Below, in pieces: positions 1-8,498 of a stretch of 64,000 nt of DNA. The notes below the pieces were generated by a model. The model had not been told where the DNA came from. It was given only the letters and a program-made list of their open reading frames with translations, and searched no databases. Origin of the DNA: Methylocaldum marinum (GTDB lineage: Bacteria; Pseudomonadota; Gammaproteobacteria; Methylococcales; Methylococcaceae). Where the stretch lies: assembly GCF_003584645.1 (NCBI RefSeq), contig NZ_AP017928.1:4343501-4407500 (forward strand). The letters are read 5' to 3'. Position numbers and translations under genes: made by a program. Each line of letters opens with the position of its first letter. The first letter of the stretch is position 1.

Positions 1-478
1 CCATGCGAATCGTTCCGGCATGACAAACGATGAGCATATGCTTCCCGGCGTGGAGGTTCAGGATGTCGTTCCAGGCCGAGACGATGCGATTTCTGAACTC
101 CGCGAGCCCCTCGGAATCATCGGGGCGGTTGTTCATGGGGTCGCGATAAAAACGCTGGATCAAGCCGGGATCGTATTGAGTGATTTCCTCTTGCGTTTTC
201 CCTTGCCACGCACCGAAACCGATTTCCTTCAGTCGGGGTTCGATTTCCAGCGGGATTCCGCCTCGCTCGCTCAGTTCTTCGGCGAAGGCCTGGCAGCGGG
301 CCAGGGGAGAGGTGATGATAACCTCCCAGGGATGATGATGGCCGACCGCGGCCCGCATCTGCGCCCAGCCTTTGTCGCTCAAGGGATCATCCATCTGTCC
401 GCGGTAGCGGCTGCCGCCAACCGGCTCGCCGTGGCGCATCAGATCGATGAGAGTTGTAACACGCTCGTCGGTAATCAA
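1..478 (-). CDS. Histidine phosphatase family protein (3' end beyond window)
   Basis: The reverse strand reads open from a TTG at 478 to the window edge, about 159 codons. It begins MITDERVTTLIDLMRHGEP, and the LMRHGEP segment is the RHG motif carrying the phosphorylated histidine of the phosphoglycerate-mutase/histidine-phosphatase superfamily. Further on, SPLARCQAFAEEL and LIVCHAGTIRM match the family's conserved Arg region and second catalytic His. The substrate cannot be told; alpha-ribazole phosphatase (CobC-like), SixA-like and sugar-phosphate phosphatases all share these motifs. The TTG overlaps the argH stop codon (TTGA), so the two genes are probably translationally coupled. A downstream ATG at the RHG motif would start too late to leave a complete fold. 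The C-terminus lies outside the window. Confidence 0.8.
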   Translation of the reverse strand, partial: MITDERVTTLIDLMRHGEPVGGSRYRGQMDDPLSDKGWAQMRAAVGHHHPWEVIITSPLARCQAFAEELSERGGIPLEIEPRLKEIGFGAWQGKTQEEITQYDPGLIQRFYRDPMNNRPDDSEGLAEFRNRIVSAWNDILNLHAGKHMLIVCHAGTIRM

Positions 479-1872
479 GTTTTGGCCATCTCCTCAAGAC
501 CTTGCCGAGCCTGCTTTACGGCAGCCCGGACTTGTTCAGGAGCGGTGCCGCCGAAGTGGTTGCGTGCTCTGACGGAACCTTCCAGCGTCAGGATATCGAA
601 AACATCGGGGCCGATCGTAGCAGATAATTGTTGCAATTCGGTCAAGGACAACCCGGAAAGATCGCGGCCCGTTTCTATACCCAAGCGCACGGCCTTGCCG
701 ACGATCTCGTGGGCGTCCCTGAACGGAACCCCTTTACGGACCAGATAGTCCGCCAGATCGGTGGCTGTCGCGTAGCCCTTGCTTGCGGAGGCGTACATGC
801 CGTCCCGATTCGGTCTTACGTGGGGCATCATGTCGGCAAATGCCCGCAGGCAATTTTTCACGGTATCGACCGTGTCGAACAAGGGTTCCTTGTCTTCCTG
901 ATTGTCCTTGTTGTAAGCCAAGGGCTGACTTTTCATCAAGGTCAGCAGGCTCATGAGGTGCCCGAAGACACGCCCCGATTTTCCTCGCACCAGTTCCGGT
1001 ACGTCGGGATTTTTCTTTTGCGGCATGATGGACGAGCCGGTGCAAAAGGCGTCCGGCAATTCGATAAAACCGAACTGGGCCGAAGTCCACAGAATAAGCT
1101 CTTCGGAAAACCGCGACAAATGCATCATCATGAGGCCGGCACAGGCGGTGAATTCGATGGCGAAATCGCGGTCACTCACGGCGTCCAGGGAGTTCGGTGC
1201 CGGCCGGTCGAACCCGAGCAGCTCGGCGGTATAGAACCGGTCCAGCGGAAAAGTCGTGCCGGCCAGGGCTGCGGCGCCCAAAGGCATGACATTGACGCGT
1301 TTTCGGCAGTCGAGCAGGCGTTCGTGATCTCTCGCCAGCATTTCGTTCCAAGCCAATAAATGATGACCGAAAGTTACCGGTTGGGCGACTTGAAGATGAG
1401 TGAAGCCGGGCATGATGGTATCCGCCTCGCGCTCCGCCAAATCCAGCAAAGCCTGCCGCAGCCGAAGGATCTCGCCGCCAATGCGATCGATTTCGTGGCG
1501 TAGATACAGCCGAACGTCGGTGGCCACCTGGTCGTTTCGGGACCTGCCGGTATGCAGCTTCTTCCCTGCTTCGCCGATGCGCTCGGTGAGTCGCGCCTCG
1601 ATGTTCATATGCACATCTTCGAGCTTGATTGACCAGGCAAATTCGCCGCGCTCGATCTCCGCCCGGATTTGCTCCAATCCGTGCCTAATGATTTCGCATT
1701 CTTCCTCACTTAAAACGCCGATGCGCTTCAACATGGCGGCATGAGCGATGGACCCCTGGATATCGTGGGGAGCCAGGCGCTTATCGAAATCAACGGATGC
1801 GGTGAATGCCTCGACGAAAGCGTCGGTAGCCTCGGTGAAACGGCCTGCCCAGGGTTTTGATTCGCTGCTCAT
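475..1872 (-). CDS. argH: Argininosuccinate lyase
   Basis: A 465-residue protein of normal length for argininosuccinate lyase, which splits argininosuccinate into arginine and fumarate in the last step of arginine biosynthesis in the cytoplasm. The fumarase/aspartase superfamily signature GSSIMPQKKNPD lies near residue 280 and contains the catalytic serine loop. The N-terminal PWAGRFTEATDAFVEAFTASVDFD and the HTGRSRNDQVATDVRL segment (about residues 105-122) are also typical. The gene starts at an ATG. The downstream phosphatase gene overlaps its stop codon. About 390 bases separate it from the divergent hemerythrin gene; no clear argH promoter could be picked out. Confidence 0.97.
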   Translation of the reverse strand: MSSESKPWAGRFTEATDAFVEAFTASVDFDKRLAPHDIQGSIAHAAMLKRIGVLSEEECEIIRHGLEQIRAEIERGEFAWSIKLEDVHMNIEARLTERIGEAGKKLHTGRSRNDQVATDVRLYLRHEIDRIGGEILRLRQALLDLAEREADTIMPGFTHLQVAQPVTFGHHLLAWNEMLARDHERLLDCRKRVNVMPLGAAALAGTTFPLDRFYTAELLGFDRPAPNSLDAVSDRDFAIEFTACAGLMMMHLSRFSEELILWTSAQFGFIELPDAFCTGSSIMPQKKNPDVPELVRGKSGRVFGHLMSLLTLMKSQPLAYNKDNQEDKEPLFDTVDTVKNCLRAFADMMPHVRPNRDGMYASASKGYATATDLADYLVRKGVPFRDAHEIVGKAVRLGIETGRDLSGLSLTELQQLSATIGPDVFDILTLEGSVRARNHFGGTAPEQVRAAVKQARQGLEEMAKT

Positions 1873-2161
1873 CGGAAGTGTGTCGGAAGGGCTAAATTTT
1901 GATCATTATCCAAGAAACGGCCGTCGGAAGCATCCGGGTACGCGTGGCGGTAACGCCGAGAACGATCCATCGTCCTCCGTAGGAAGGTGCAGCGGCTCCG
2001 GCCGAACCATCGGTGCACCGGACATAACCGACAATAGTCGAGATCCAAAGAGCTTATCTTGCGCATCGAAGCGGTCGACTCCCATTTTCGGGGATTATAA
2101 CCGGAGCGCTTCCACTTCGAAGATTGTCGAGCGGCGGTTGCGGAAAGTAAAACGCACTGAA
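1873..2161. other. Intergenic region between argH and the hemerythrin gene
   Basis: About 290 bases between the divergent argH start and the FNR-type site. Short open frames exist on both strands, but their translations are rich in Arg, Ser and Pro, resemble no family and have no ribosome-binding site. It presumably carries the argH promoter; nothing convincing is visible by eye. Confidence 0.4.
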
Positions 2162-2201
2162 TTGACATAAATCAAAAAGCCATCGACCCGGCCGTTATAA
2201 A
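2162..2201 (+). promoter_or_regulatory. FNR-type box and -10 element of the hemerythrin promoter
   Basis: TTGACATAAATCAA at 2162-2175 matches the FNR/Anr consensus TTGAT-N4-ATCAA at nine of ten defined positions. TATAAA at 2196-2201 is a good -10 hexamer, placing transcription start near 2208 and the box centre (2168.5) about 40 bases upstream. That is the position of a class II FNR-activated promoter. The sequence shows the two elements and their spacing; activation under low oxygen is inferred. CRP-family relatives with similar sites are possible. Confidence 0.65.
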
Positions 2202-2262
2202 TTGCCCCGGCCTATTCGGCGTACAGATCACTGAACAATTTCATATTCAGGAGACATATCCG

Positions 2263-2670
2263 ATGGCCCTATTAGAGTGGACTAAAGAAGCATTTGGAAC
2301 AAACGTCAGCGAAGCCGACCATCAACATCAGGAAATCTTTTCCATGTTGAACGGTTTGCACGACAGCCTCGCATCCGGTGACCGGCAAGCGGTCGGGCGC
2401 CAGCTGGATGCGCTGATCGATTATGTGGCCATGCATTTCAAAACCGAAGAAGATCTGATGCAGGCTCACGGTTATCCGGACTTCGCGGCGCACAAGGCCA
2501 AGCACGACGAATTGGTGCAGACCTGCCTGGATGTTCAAAAGAAATTCCATGCCGGTGCGCTCGAAATCACTCCGGAAACCACGACCTTTGTCAAGGATTG
2601 GCTCGTTAATCACATTCCGAACATCGACAAACGTTACGGTCCGTTCTTTAACGAGAAGGGCGTCGCCTGA
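2263..2670 (+). CDS. Bacteriohemerythrin
   Basis: A single-domain, 135-residue hemerythrin that binds O2 reversibly at a non-haem di-iron centre. All seven expected ligands can be read: His22, His58, Glu62, His77, His81, His117 and Asp122, in the HFKTEED, HKAKH and HIPNID contexts. Length and ligand numbering match the bacteriohemerythrin known from the methanotroph Methylococcus, where it is thought to supply oxygen to particulate methane monooxygenase. The start ATG is preceded by CAGGAGACA. An FNR-type promoter lies upstream and a hairpin downstream, so the gene looks monocistronic and oxygen-controlled. The protein carries no signal or membrane segment and should be cytoplasmic. Confidence 0.95.
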   Translation: MALLEWTKEAFGTNVSEADHQHQEIFSMLNGLHDSLASGDRQAVGRQLDALIDYVAMHFKTEEDLMQAHGYPDFAAHKAKHDELVQTCLDVQKKFHAGALEITPETTTFVKDWLVNHIPNIDKRYGPFFNEKGVA

Positions 2671-2722
2671 CGCTAATGGCTAAGGACTGCGATTCGCCTT
2701 GTTTCGCGGCTTAAATCGGTTC

Positions 2723-2763
2723 ATAACCGGGATTTTCGGTCTCGTTACCGGAATCCCGGTTAT
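2723..2763 (+). terminator. Inverted repeat downstream of the hemerythrin gene
   Basis: ATAACCGGGATT at 2723-2734 and AATCCCGGTTAT at 2752-2763 form a perfect 12-bp stem with a 17-base loop, 50 bases after the stop codon. The T-rich tract after it is weak, so termination efficiency is uncertain. Confidence 0.55.
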
Positions 2764-2832
2764 TCATGATTTATTCACTTCGTTGCCTGTAGTAGCATTT
2801 TGGGGAGAAAATAACGAACTTGGATCCTGTAG

Positions 2833-4476
2833 ATGACCCAACCTTCCCGCCTTCCGGCCTGGCAGTCGCTCGACCGGCATTTCCGTGAAATCAGCAATCT
2901 CCACATGCGGGATCTGTTCGCTGCCGACCCGCAGCGTTTCGAGCGGTTCTCGCTGCGCCTAGACGACATTCTGTTTGATTATTCCAAGAACAGAATCACG
3001 GACCAAACCGTGACGCTGTTGCTCGAACTCGCCCGGCAAGCCGGATTGAGAGAGAAGATCTCGGCCATGTTCCGCGGCGACAAAATCAATGTTACCGAAG
3101 ATCGCGCAGTCTTGCACGTGGCCTTGCGCAATCGCTCCAACCGCCCCATTCCGGTCGATGGCGAGGACGTGGTGCCCGATGTCAACCGGGTTCTGGACCA
3201 GATGCGTCGATTCAGCGACTTGGTCCGTTCCGGTGAATGGCGGGGCTGCACCGGCAAGGCCATCACCGATGTGGTGAACATCGGAATCGGCGGTTCCGAT
3301 CTGGGGCCCAAAATGGTGGTGAAGGCACTGTCGCCCTATACGCAGCCCCGGTTGCGCGTTCGCTTCGTGTCCAACGTGGATGAGGCGGACCTGGTGGAGA
3401 ATCTGAGCTGCCTGGACCCGGAGACGACGCTGTTCTGCGTCTCGTCAAAGACTTTCACGACACAGGAAACCATGACCAATGCCCGATCGGCTCGGCAATG
3501 GTTCCTGGCCAAAATCAACGATCAAGCCGCAATCGCCAAGCATTTCGTGGCGGTCTCCACCAATGCCGAGAAAGTGGCCGAATTCGGTATCGATACGGCC
3601 AATATGTTCGAGTTTTGGGATTGGGTCGGCGGCCGGTATTCGCTATGGTCTGCCATCGGCCTGCCTATTGCCTTGGCGGTCGGCATGGAAGCGTTCGAAG
3701 CGCTGCTGGCCGGTGCGCACAAGGTGGACGAGCACTTCCGAACCGAGCCCTTCGAACGGAATATTCCGGTGCTCATGGGATTGCTCGGCATCTGGTACGC
3801 CAATTTTTTCGGCGCCGAATCCTATGCCATCCTGCCATACGATCAGTATTTGCAAGAGTTGCCCGCCCATCTGCAGCAGGTGGACATGGAAAGCAACGGC
3901 AAGATGGTGGATATCCAGGGCAACGCGATCGACTACGGCACCGGCCCGATCATCTTCGGCCAGCCCGGTACTAACGGGCAACATGCCTTTTATCAGTTGA
4001 TCCATCAGAGCCGAAAGCTGATACCGTGTGACTTTCTCGCCGCTGCGCAGAGCCAGCATGGCCTCGGCCGGCATCATGAGATCCTGATTTCTAATTTTCT
4101 CGCCCAGCCGGAGGCCTTGATGCGGGGCAAGACCTTCGATGAAGCGAAGGCTGAACTGGAAGGCGGGGAAATAACCGGCGGGAAGCTGGCGGAATTGGCA
4201 GCCGCGAAATCGTTCCCGGGCAACAAGCCATCCAACTCGATTCTATATCGGAAGTTGACCCCGGAAACCCTGGGTTCTCTGATCGCGCTGTACGAGCACA
4301 AGATATTCACGCAGGGCGCTATCTGGAATATCAACTCTTTCGATCAGATGGGGGTCGAACTCGGCAAGCGGCTGGCCCGAACCATTCTTTCGGAACTCGC
4401 CGACGACAACCCGGTTGCATCCCATGACCCATCCACCAACGGTCTGGTCAACTACTACAAGCAATTGCGCTGCTGA
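2833..4476 (+). CDS. pgi: Glucose-6-phosphate isomerase
   Basis: A 547-residue protein of the long bacterial Pgi type, interconverting glucose-6-phosphate and fructose-6-phosphate in the cytoplasm. The sugar-phosphate binding segment VNIGIGGSDLGPKM lies near residue 150, SSKTFTTQETMTNA near 210, and QVDMESNGK near 350 carries the catalytic Glu region. QGAIWNINSFDQMGVELGKRLA near residue 500 contains the C-terminal catalytic Lys signature. The SIS-type fold appears intact throughout. It probably serves sugar-phosphate recycling or gluconeogenesis. It stands alone between the hemerythrin terminator and a repeat-bearing gap; the ATG at 2833 gives the family's usual N-terminus. Confidence 0.97.
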   Translation: MTQPSRLPAWQSLDRHFREISNLHMRDLFAADPQRFERFSLRLDDILFDYSKNRITDQTVTLLLELARQAGLREKISAMFRGDKINVTEDRAVLHVALRNRSNRPIPVDGEDVVPDVNRVLDQMRRFSDLVRSGEWRGCTGKAITDVVNIGIGGSDLGPKMVVKALSPYTQPRLRVRFVSNVDEADLVENLSCLDPETTLFCVSSKTFTTQETMTNARSARQWFLAKINDQAAIAKHFVAVSTNAEKVAEFGIDTANMFEFWDWVGGRYSLWSAIGLPIALAVGMEAFEALLAGAHKVDEHFRTEPFERNIPVLMGLLGIWYANFFGAESYAILPYDQYLQELPAHLQQVDMESNGKMVDIQGNAIDYGTGPIIFGQPGTNGQHAFYQLIHQSRKLIPCDFLAAAQSQHGLGRHHEILISNFLAQPEALMRGKTFDEAKAELEGGEITGGKLAELAAAKSFPGNKPSNSILYRKLTPETLGSLIALYEHKIFTQGAIWNINSFDQMGVELGKRLARTILSELADDNPVASHDPSTNGLVNYYKQLRC

Positions 4477-4713
4477 GGCGTGGCGGTTATTAGCCCGCAT
4501 TCAAAAATGGCCGGGCTACCCGTTAAGTGTCTTCTGCCGAAGCGAAAGGACTCATCCATCCTTTCTCTCGACATCGGCCGACCTATCTCTTTCCGCTGGT
4601 CCGATTCGGCAGTCCGGCCGGACGGCCCCCTATCCGGATCAACCGACGTGTCCTGGATAATTCCGATGCGGCTCGGGGGATACCGGTGTGCCGGATCCGA
4701 TCGAATCAGTTAA
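4477..4713. other. Intergenic region, no gene seen
   Basis: Region between pgi and the first 110-bp repeat. Short open frames here translate to low-complexity Arg/Ser/Pro-rich sequence with no family resemblance. No clear terminator was seen. Confidence 0.4.
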
Positions 4714-4823
4714 GGAAACTTTGAATACGCCCTCTCTCTCTGGGAGAGGGTTGGGTGAGGGCCTGTTGGATCAATCAGTTGCAAAGATCGCTTCGCCGAA
4801 TTGGAGGCTTAATCAGGGTTTCC
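4714..4823 (+). repeat. 110-bp MITE-like repeat, copy 1
   Basis: Starts GGAAACTTTGAATACG and ends CTTAATCAGGGTTTCC, which are imperfect inverted repeats of each other. The body (CCCTCTCTCTCTGGGAGAGG, then GTTGGGTGAGGGCCTG, then TTGGATCAATCAGTTGCA) is nearly identical to 15567-15676 and is exactly the same length. A third, more diverged copy lies inverted at 40280-40377. The size, terminal inverted repeats and lack of coding capacity suggest a non-autonomous mobile or REP-like element. Its 3' end lies 58 bases upstream of the methyltransferase start codon. Confidence 0.7.
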
Positions 4824-4881
4824 ATAAAGAATCTGGACCCCTGAACATCGACTTTGTTGGCACGTTTCAAGGAGTAACGGT

Positions 4882-5565
4882 ATGACCGACATCAAAGATC
4901 CTTCTGAACTAAATCCAACCGTGCTGTCTCCGGTACATCCGGAGATACAGCGCTACCTGGATGATCTCGCCGGTTCGACCGATACCCCGGTTCTTCTGGA
5001 GATGGAAGAGTTGGCCCGCCGGCAGAATTTTCCCATCGTCGGACGCCTGGTCGGATTGTTCCTGAAAATGATCGCCAAGAGCATCGGGGCGAAGAGGGTG
5101 TTCGAATTCGGCAGTGGCTACGGTTATTCCGCTTATTGGTTCGCGGATGCCGTCGGTCCGGAGGGGCAAGTGATCTGCAGCGACGCTGATCCGGACAATC
5201 GTTCCAAAGCGGAGCATTTTCTACGCCGGGCCGGGCTGTGGGAGCGTGTCGATTTTCGTACCGGTTTTGCACAGTCCGTCTTTCAGTTCACCGAAGGGGA
5301 GTTCGATATCTGCTATAACGATGTCGACAAGGGCGACTATCCCGAGGTATGGCGTCTTGCTCGGGGACGTATCCGGCGTGGCGGCCTGTATATCGCGGAC
5401 AATGTCTTATGGCATGGACGTGTAACGGTCGAAAACCCGGTCGACATCGTTCCCGGCTGGACCGACGCCATCCGCGAACACAACCGACTCACTTTCGATG
5501 ATCCGGAATTCGATGCGTCCATCAATCCGACGCGCGACGGCGTTATCGTTGCCCGCAAGAAATAG
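4882..5565 (+). CDS. Class I SAM-dependent O-methyltransferase
   Basis: A 227-residue protein of the catechol/caffeoyl-CoA O-methyltransferase-like family. The SAM-binding motif I is FEFGSGYGYSAYWFADAVG at about residues 72-90, followed by QVICSDADPDN (motif II acidic residue) and CYNDVDKGDYPEVW around 145, the metal/substrate-binding region. RIRRGGLYIADNVLWHGRV is the usual strand-helix before the C-terminus. Methyl acceptor unknown. The start ATG at 4882 has AAGGAG six to seven bases upstream. It stands alone between a repeat and prsT, so context does not reveal the substrate. Confidence 0.85.
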   Translation: MTDIKDPSELNPTVLSPVHPEIQRYLDDLAGSTDTPVLLEMEELARRQNFPIVGRLVGLFLKMIAKSIGAKRVFEFGSGYGYSAYWFADAVGPEGQVICSDADPDNRSKAEHFLRRAGLWERVDFRTGFAQSVFQFTEGEFDICYNDVDKGDYPEVWRLARGRIRRGGLYIADNVLWHGRVTVENPVDIVPGWTDAIREHNRLTFDDPEFDASINPTRDGVIVARKK

Positions 5566-5701
5566 GCTGTCACATCCCGGCTTTTGGAAAAGCAGATTAA
5601 TGTCACCTACTATATACGTAGTTCTTTTTGGTGATCATTGTCCGGTACGGTTGCTATATTTGCGGCCCAACTATTTTTTCCATCCGGGTTAGAAACGACT
5701 T

Positions 5702-8494
5702 ATGAACCAAAAGCGCATCGGCAAATCATGCAAACACGTTCTTGCTCTCTCACTTGGACTGGCCTTGACCGGCTGCAATCTTTTCCACGAAGCCACCGAT
5801 GCCGAGCATGTCGCCAGGGCGAAGGAATATTTGGATAAGAACGACTATCGCAGCAGTTCGATCGAGTTGAAGAGTGCGCTGGAAAAGAATCCCGGTAATG
5901 CGGAAGCCCGCCGGCTTCTGGGTGAAATCAACGTCGTGATCGGCAACGGCGAGGCGGCCGAGAAAGAACTCCGGAAATCCATCGAGCTGGGTGTGGCGCG
6001 TGAAGCCGTCTTGCTGCACCTGGTCGAAGCAATGGCGCTTCAGGGAAAGCACCAGGCGATTCTGGATCAGGTCGATGTGCCGGCGGGGCTCGATGTCACG
6101 GATCAGGCCAAGCTGGCTGCTTACCGCGGCAATGCGTGGCTCGCTTTGAACAAAGTCGACCAGGCCCGCGGTGAATACGAAAAAGCGCTGCAGCTGGATT
6201 CAAGCTCCGCTTTGGGCAAGTTGGGACTGGCTCGCCTGGCCGCCATGAAGAGAGAAGTCGACAAGGCGTTGCAGCTGAGCGAGGAAGCTTTGCAGATTGC
6301 TCCCGAAGAGGCAAAAATCTGGAGTTTTCAGGGAGACCTATACCAATCCGGGAATGAATTGGAAAAAGCCGAAGCCAGCTACAGCAAAGCTCTGGAGTTG
6401 CGCCTCCGGAACCAGGTAGACCGGGCTAATCGAGCTTTGGTACGCCTTGGCCGAAAAGATCTCGAGGGGGCCAGAAACGATATCGAGATCTTGAAGAAAG
6501 AAGCATCCAAGCTGTTTCTTACGCATTATGCCGATGGACTGCTCGCGCTGCGTCAACGCAAATACCCGGAAGCCCAGGCCGCATTCGAGCGGTCTTCGAA
6601 ATTGAACGAACGCCATTTGCTTACGACCTATTTTCTCGGCGTGAGCCATTTGATGCAAAATCATTTGTCGCAGGCGGATCAGAATCTCATGCGGTTCATG
6701 CGGGCCGCCCCGCGATCGGTGAAGGTTTATCAGATGCTGGCGTTGAGCAAGTTCAGGCAAAAGGATTATGTTGCGGCAAAAAAGCTCTTGCAGCCGGTTG
6801 TGGACCAGTTTCCGGAGGATGCCGCTTCGCTTCGGTTGATGGGAAATATCGAGTTTGCCTTGGGGGAAAGTGCCAAGGGATTGGAATATCTGCGGAAAGT
6901 TACCGAGCTGAGTCCGAATTCGGCAAGCGCGCGTGTGCAGTTGGGGTTGGGTTTGCTCACCACGGGCGACGAACAAGAAGGGCTCGAAACGCTCGAAACC
7001 GCGGTGGAACTCGATCCGGAGACCGATCAAACGAACGTACTGTTGATTTTGAGTCAAATTCGGGCGAAAGAATTCGACAAAGCGTTAGAGAGAGTTGGCG
7101 AACTCAAGAAGAAAATGCCGAATAATCCGGTGCCGATGAATCTGGAAGGCATAGCCAGGGCGGGGCAAGGCGATCATTCCGGAGCCGAGGCTGCCTTCAA
7201 GGAAGCCCTGAAGCTTTCGCCGGGCGACCCTACGGCCGCCCACCACCTGGCGGCTCTTGCCATAAAGAGCAAAAAGCTCGACGAGGCGCGCCAATATTTT
7301 CAGCAAGTCATAAACGTTCATCCCGATCACTTGGAAACGCTCATCAAATTGAGCGAGATCAGCGCTCTGGCCGGCGACAGGGCGAAAGCGGAGGCCGCTC
7401 TAAACCAGGCGGTAAAGGCGTATCCCCAATCTTTGCAACCGAACCTCATCCTTGCTCGATACTACTTGCAATACAGTCAGCCCACCCGATCTCTGGAGAT
7501 CGTTCGTCAAATCAAAGAACGTTATCCGAATCATCCGTCCTTGCTGGCCGTCATCGGCGAAGCTCAATTGATCGTGGGTGAAACCGCTAATGCCCTAAAC
7601 GCCTTTCAGCGTTTGGTCACTGTCCAGCCCGAGTCCGCACAGGCTCATTACCTCCTGGCGAAAGCTCATGCGGCTGCAAATAATAGCGAACGGGTGCGAG
7701 CCGAACTGAAAGAAGCGCTTAGACTGAATCCCGGGCATCTCCTGTCCAAGGTGGCGATGACGCGCCGGTTGATGTTGGACAACAAGCCTCGGGAAGCAGA
7801 GAAACTGTTCGGGGAATTAAAGCAGGCTCAACCGGAGAATCCTGAAATCTTCGGCCTTGAAGGTTGGCTGGCAATGCGCCAGCAGAAGGCCAAGGAAGCG
7901 ATTGCGGCGTTTACGGCGGCGCTGCAGCGTTATCCCAACAGCAATTGGACGGTCAATCTCGCCGAAGCTCAGTGGCTGGACAAAGATATGGAGGGCGGTT
8001 TGGCCACCTTGGAAAAATGGCTCAAAGACAACCCCGAGGATGTCCAGGTGCAGTTTTCCTTGGCCAATGCATATCTCACTTTCGGTCGTGAGTCGCAGGC
8101 AAAGACAGCTTTCACCAAGCTGAATGAACTTGCTCCGAACAACATTATAGTGCTCAACAACCTCGCTTGGCTGCTGCGAAAGGAAAAGCCGGCGCTGGCG
8201 TTGAAGTATGCCGAAAAAGCGTTCGAGCTCGCGCCCAACGGCGCAATGATCATGGACACGCTTGGAACGATATTGCTGGAGCAGAATCAGTTCGAGCGAG
8301 CGGAACGATTGTTGCGCCAGGCTTCTGAAATTACACCCCAAAGTTTGAGTATCCGTTACCGGTTGGCGCGGGCGTTGGCCGGAAGCGGCAATAAGGCCGA
8401 GGCTCGCAGAGTGCTCAGTGCGCTTCTCGGCGAAAAGAAACCGTTCCCCGAACAAAAGGCCGCTCGGTCACTCCTGAGCCAACTCGGCAGCTGA
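5702..8494 (+). CDS. prsT: PEP-CTERM system TPR-repeat lipoprotein PrsT
   Basis: A 930-residue protein matching the PrsT family found in exosortase (XrtA)/PEP-CTERM gene clusters of Gram-negative bacteria. The signal peptide ends in a lipobox, ALTGC, with Cys25 as the predicted lipidated residue. Nearly all the rest is tandem tetratricopeptide repeats of about 34 residues, with A..G recurring at helix positions. PrsT is thought to be a scaffold in biosynthesis or export of the polysaccharide associated with PEP-CTERM proteins; its exact role is not established. A glycosyltransferase gene follows four bases after the stop. No exosortase or other prs gene is in this window, so this is an outlying member of the system. 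No strong ribosome-binding site precedes the ATG. Confidence 0.9.
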   Translation: MNQKRIGKSCKHVLALSLGLALTGCNLFHEATDAEHVARAKEYLDKNDYRSSSIELKSALEKNPGNAEARRLLGEINVVIGNGEAAEKELRKSIELGVAREAVLLHLVEAMALQGKHQAILDQVDVPAGLDVTDQAKLAAYRGNAWLALNKVDQARGEYEKALQLDSSSALGKLGLARLAAMKREVDKALQLSEEALQIAPEEAKIWSFQGDLYQSGNELEKAEASYSKALELRLRNQVDRANRALVRLGRKDLEGARNDIEILKKEASKLFLTHYADGLLALRQRKYPEAQAAFERSSKLNERHLLTTYFLGVSHLMQNHLSQADQNLMRFMRAAPRSVKVYQMLALSKFRQKDYVAAKKLLQPVVDQFPEDAASLRLMGNIEFALGESAKGLEYLRKVTELSPNSASARVQLGLGLLTTGDEQEGLETLETAVELDPETDQTNVLLILSQIRAKEFDKALERVGELKKKMPNNPVPMNLEGIARAGQGDHSGAEAAFKEALKLSPGDPTAAHHLAALAIKSKKLDEARQYFQQVINVHPDHLETLIKLSEISALAGDRAKAEAALNQAVKAYPQSLQPNLILARYYLQYSQPTRSLEIVRQIKERYPNHPSLLAVIGEAQLIVGETANALNAFQRLVTVQPESAQAHYLLAKAHAAANNSERVRAELKEALRLNPGHLLSKVAMTRRLMLDNKPREAEKLFGELKQAQPENPEIFGLEGWLAMRQQKAKEAIAAFTAALQRYPNSNWTVNLAEAQWLDKDMEGGLATLEKWLKDNPEDVQVQFSLANAYLTFGRESQAKTAFTKLNELAPNNIIVLNNLAWLLRKEKPALALKYAEKAFELAPNGAMIMDTLGTILLEQNQFERAERLLRQASEITPQSLSIRYRLARALAGSGNKAEARRVLSALLGEKKPFPEQKAARSLLSQLGS

Positions 8495-8498
8495 GCCA

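Noticed and set aside
5566..5701. Sigma-54 promoter for prsT
   Set aside because: The GG and GC near 5642-5652 are only 7 bases apart; no valid element was found.
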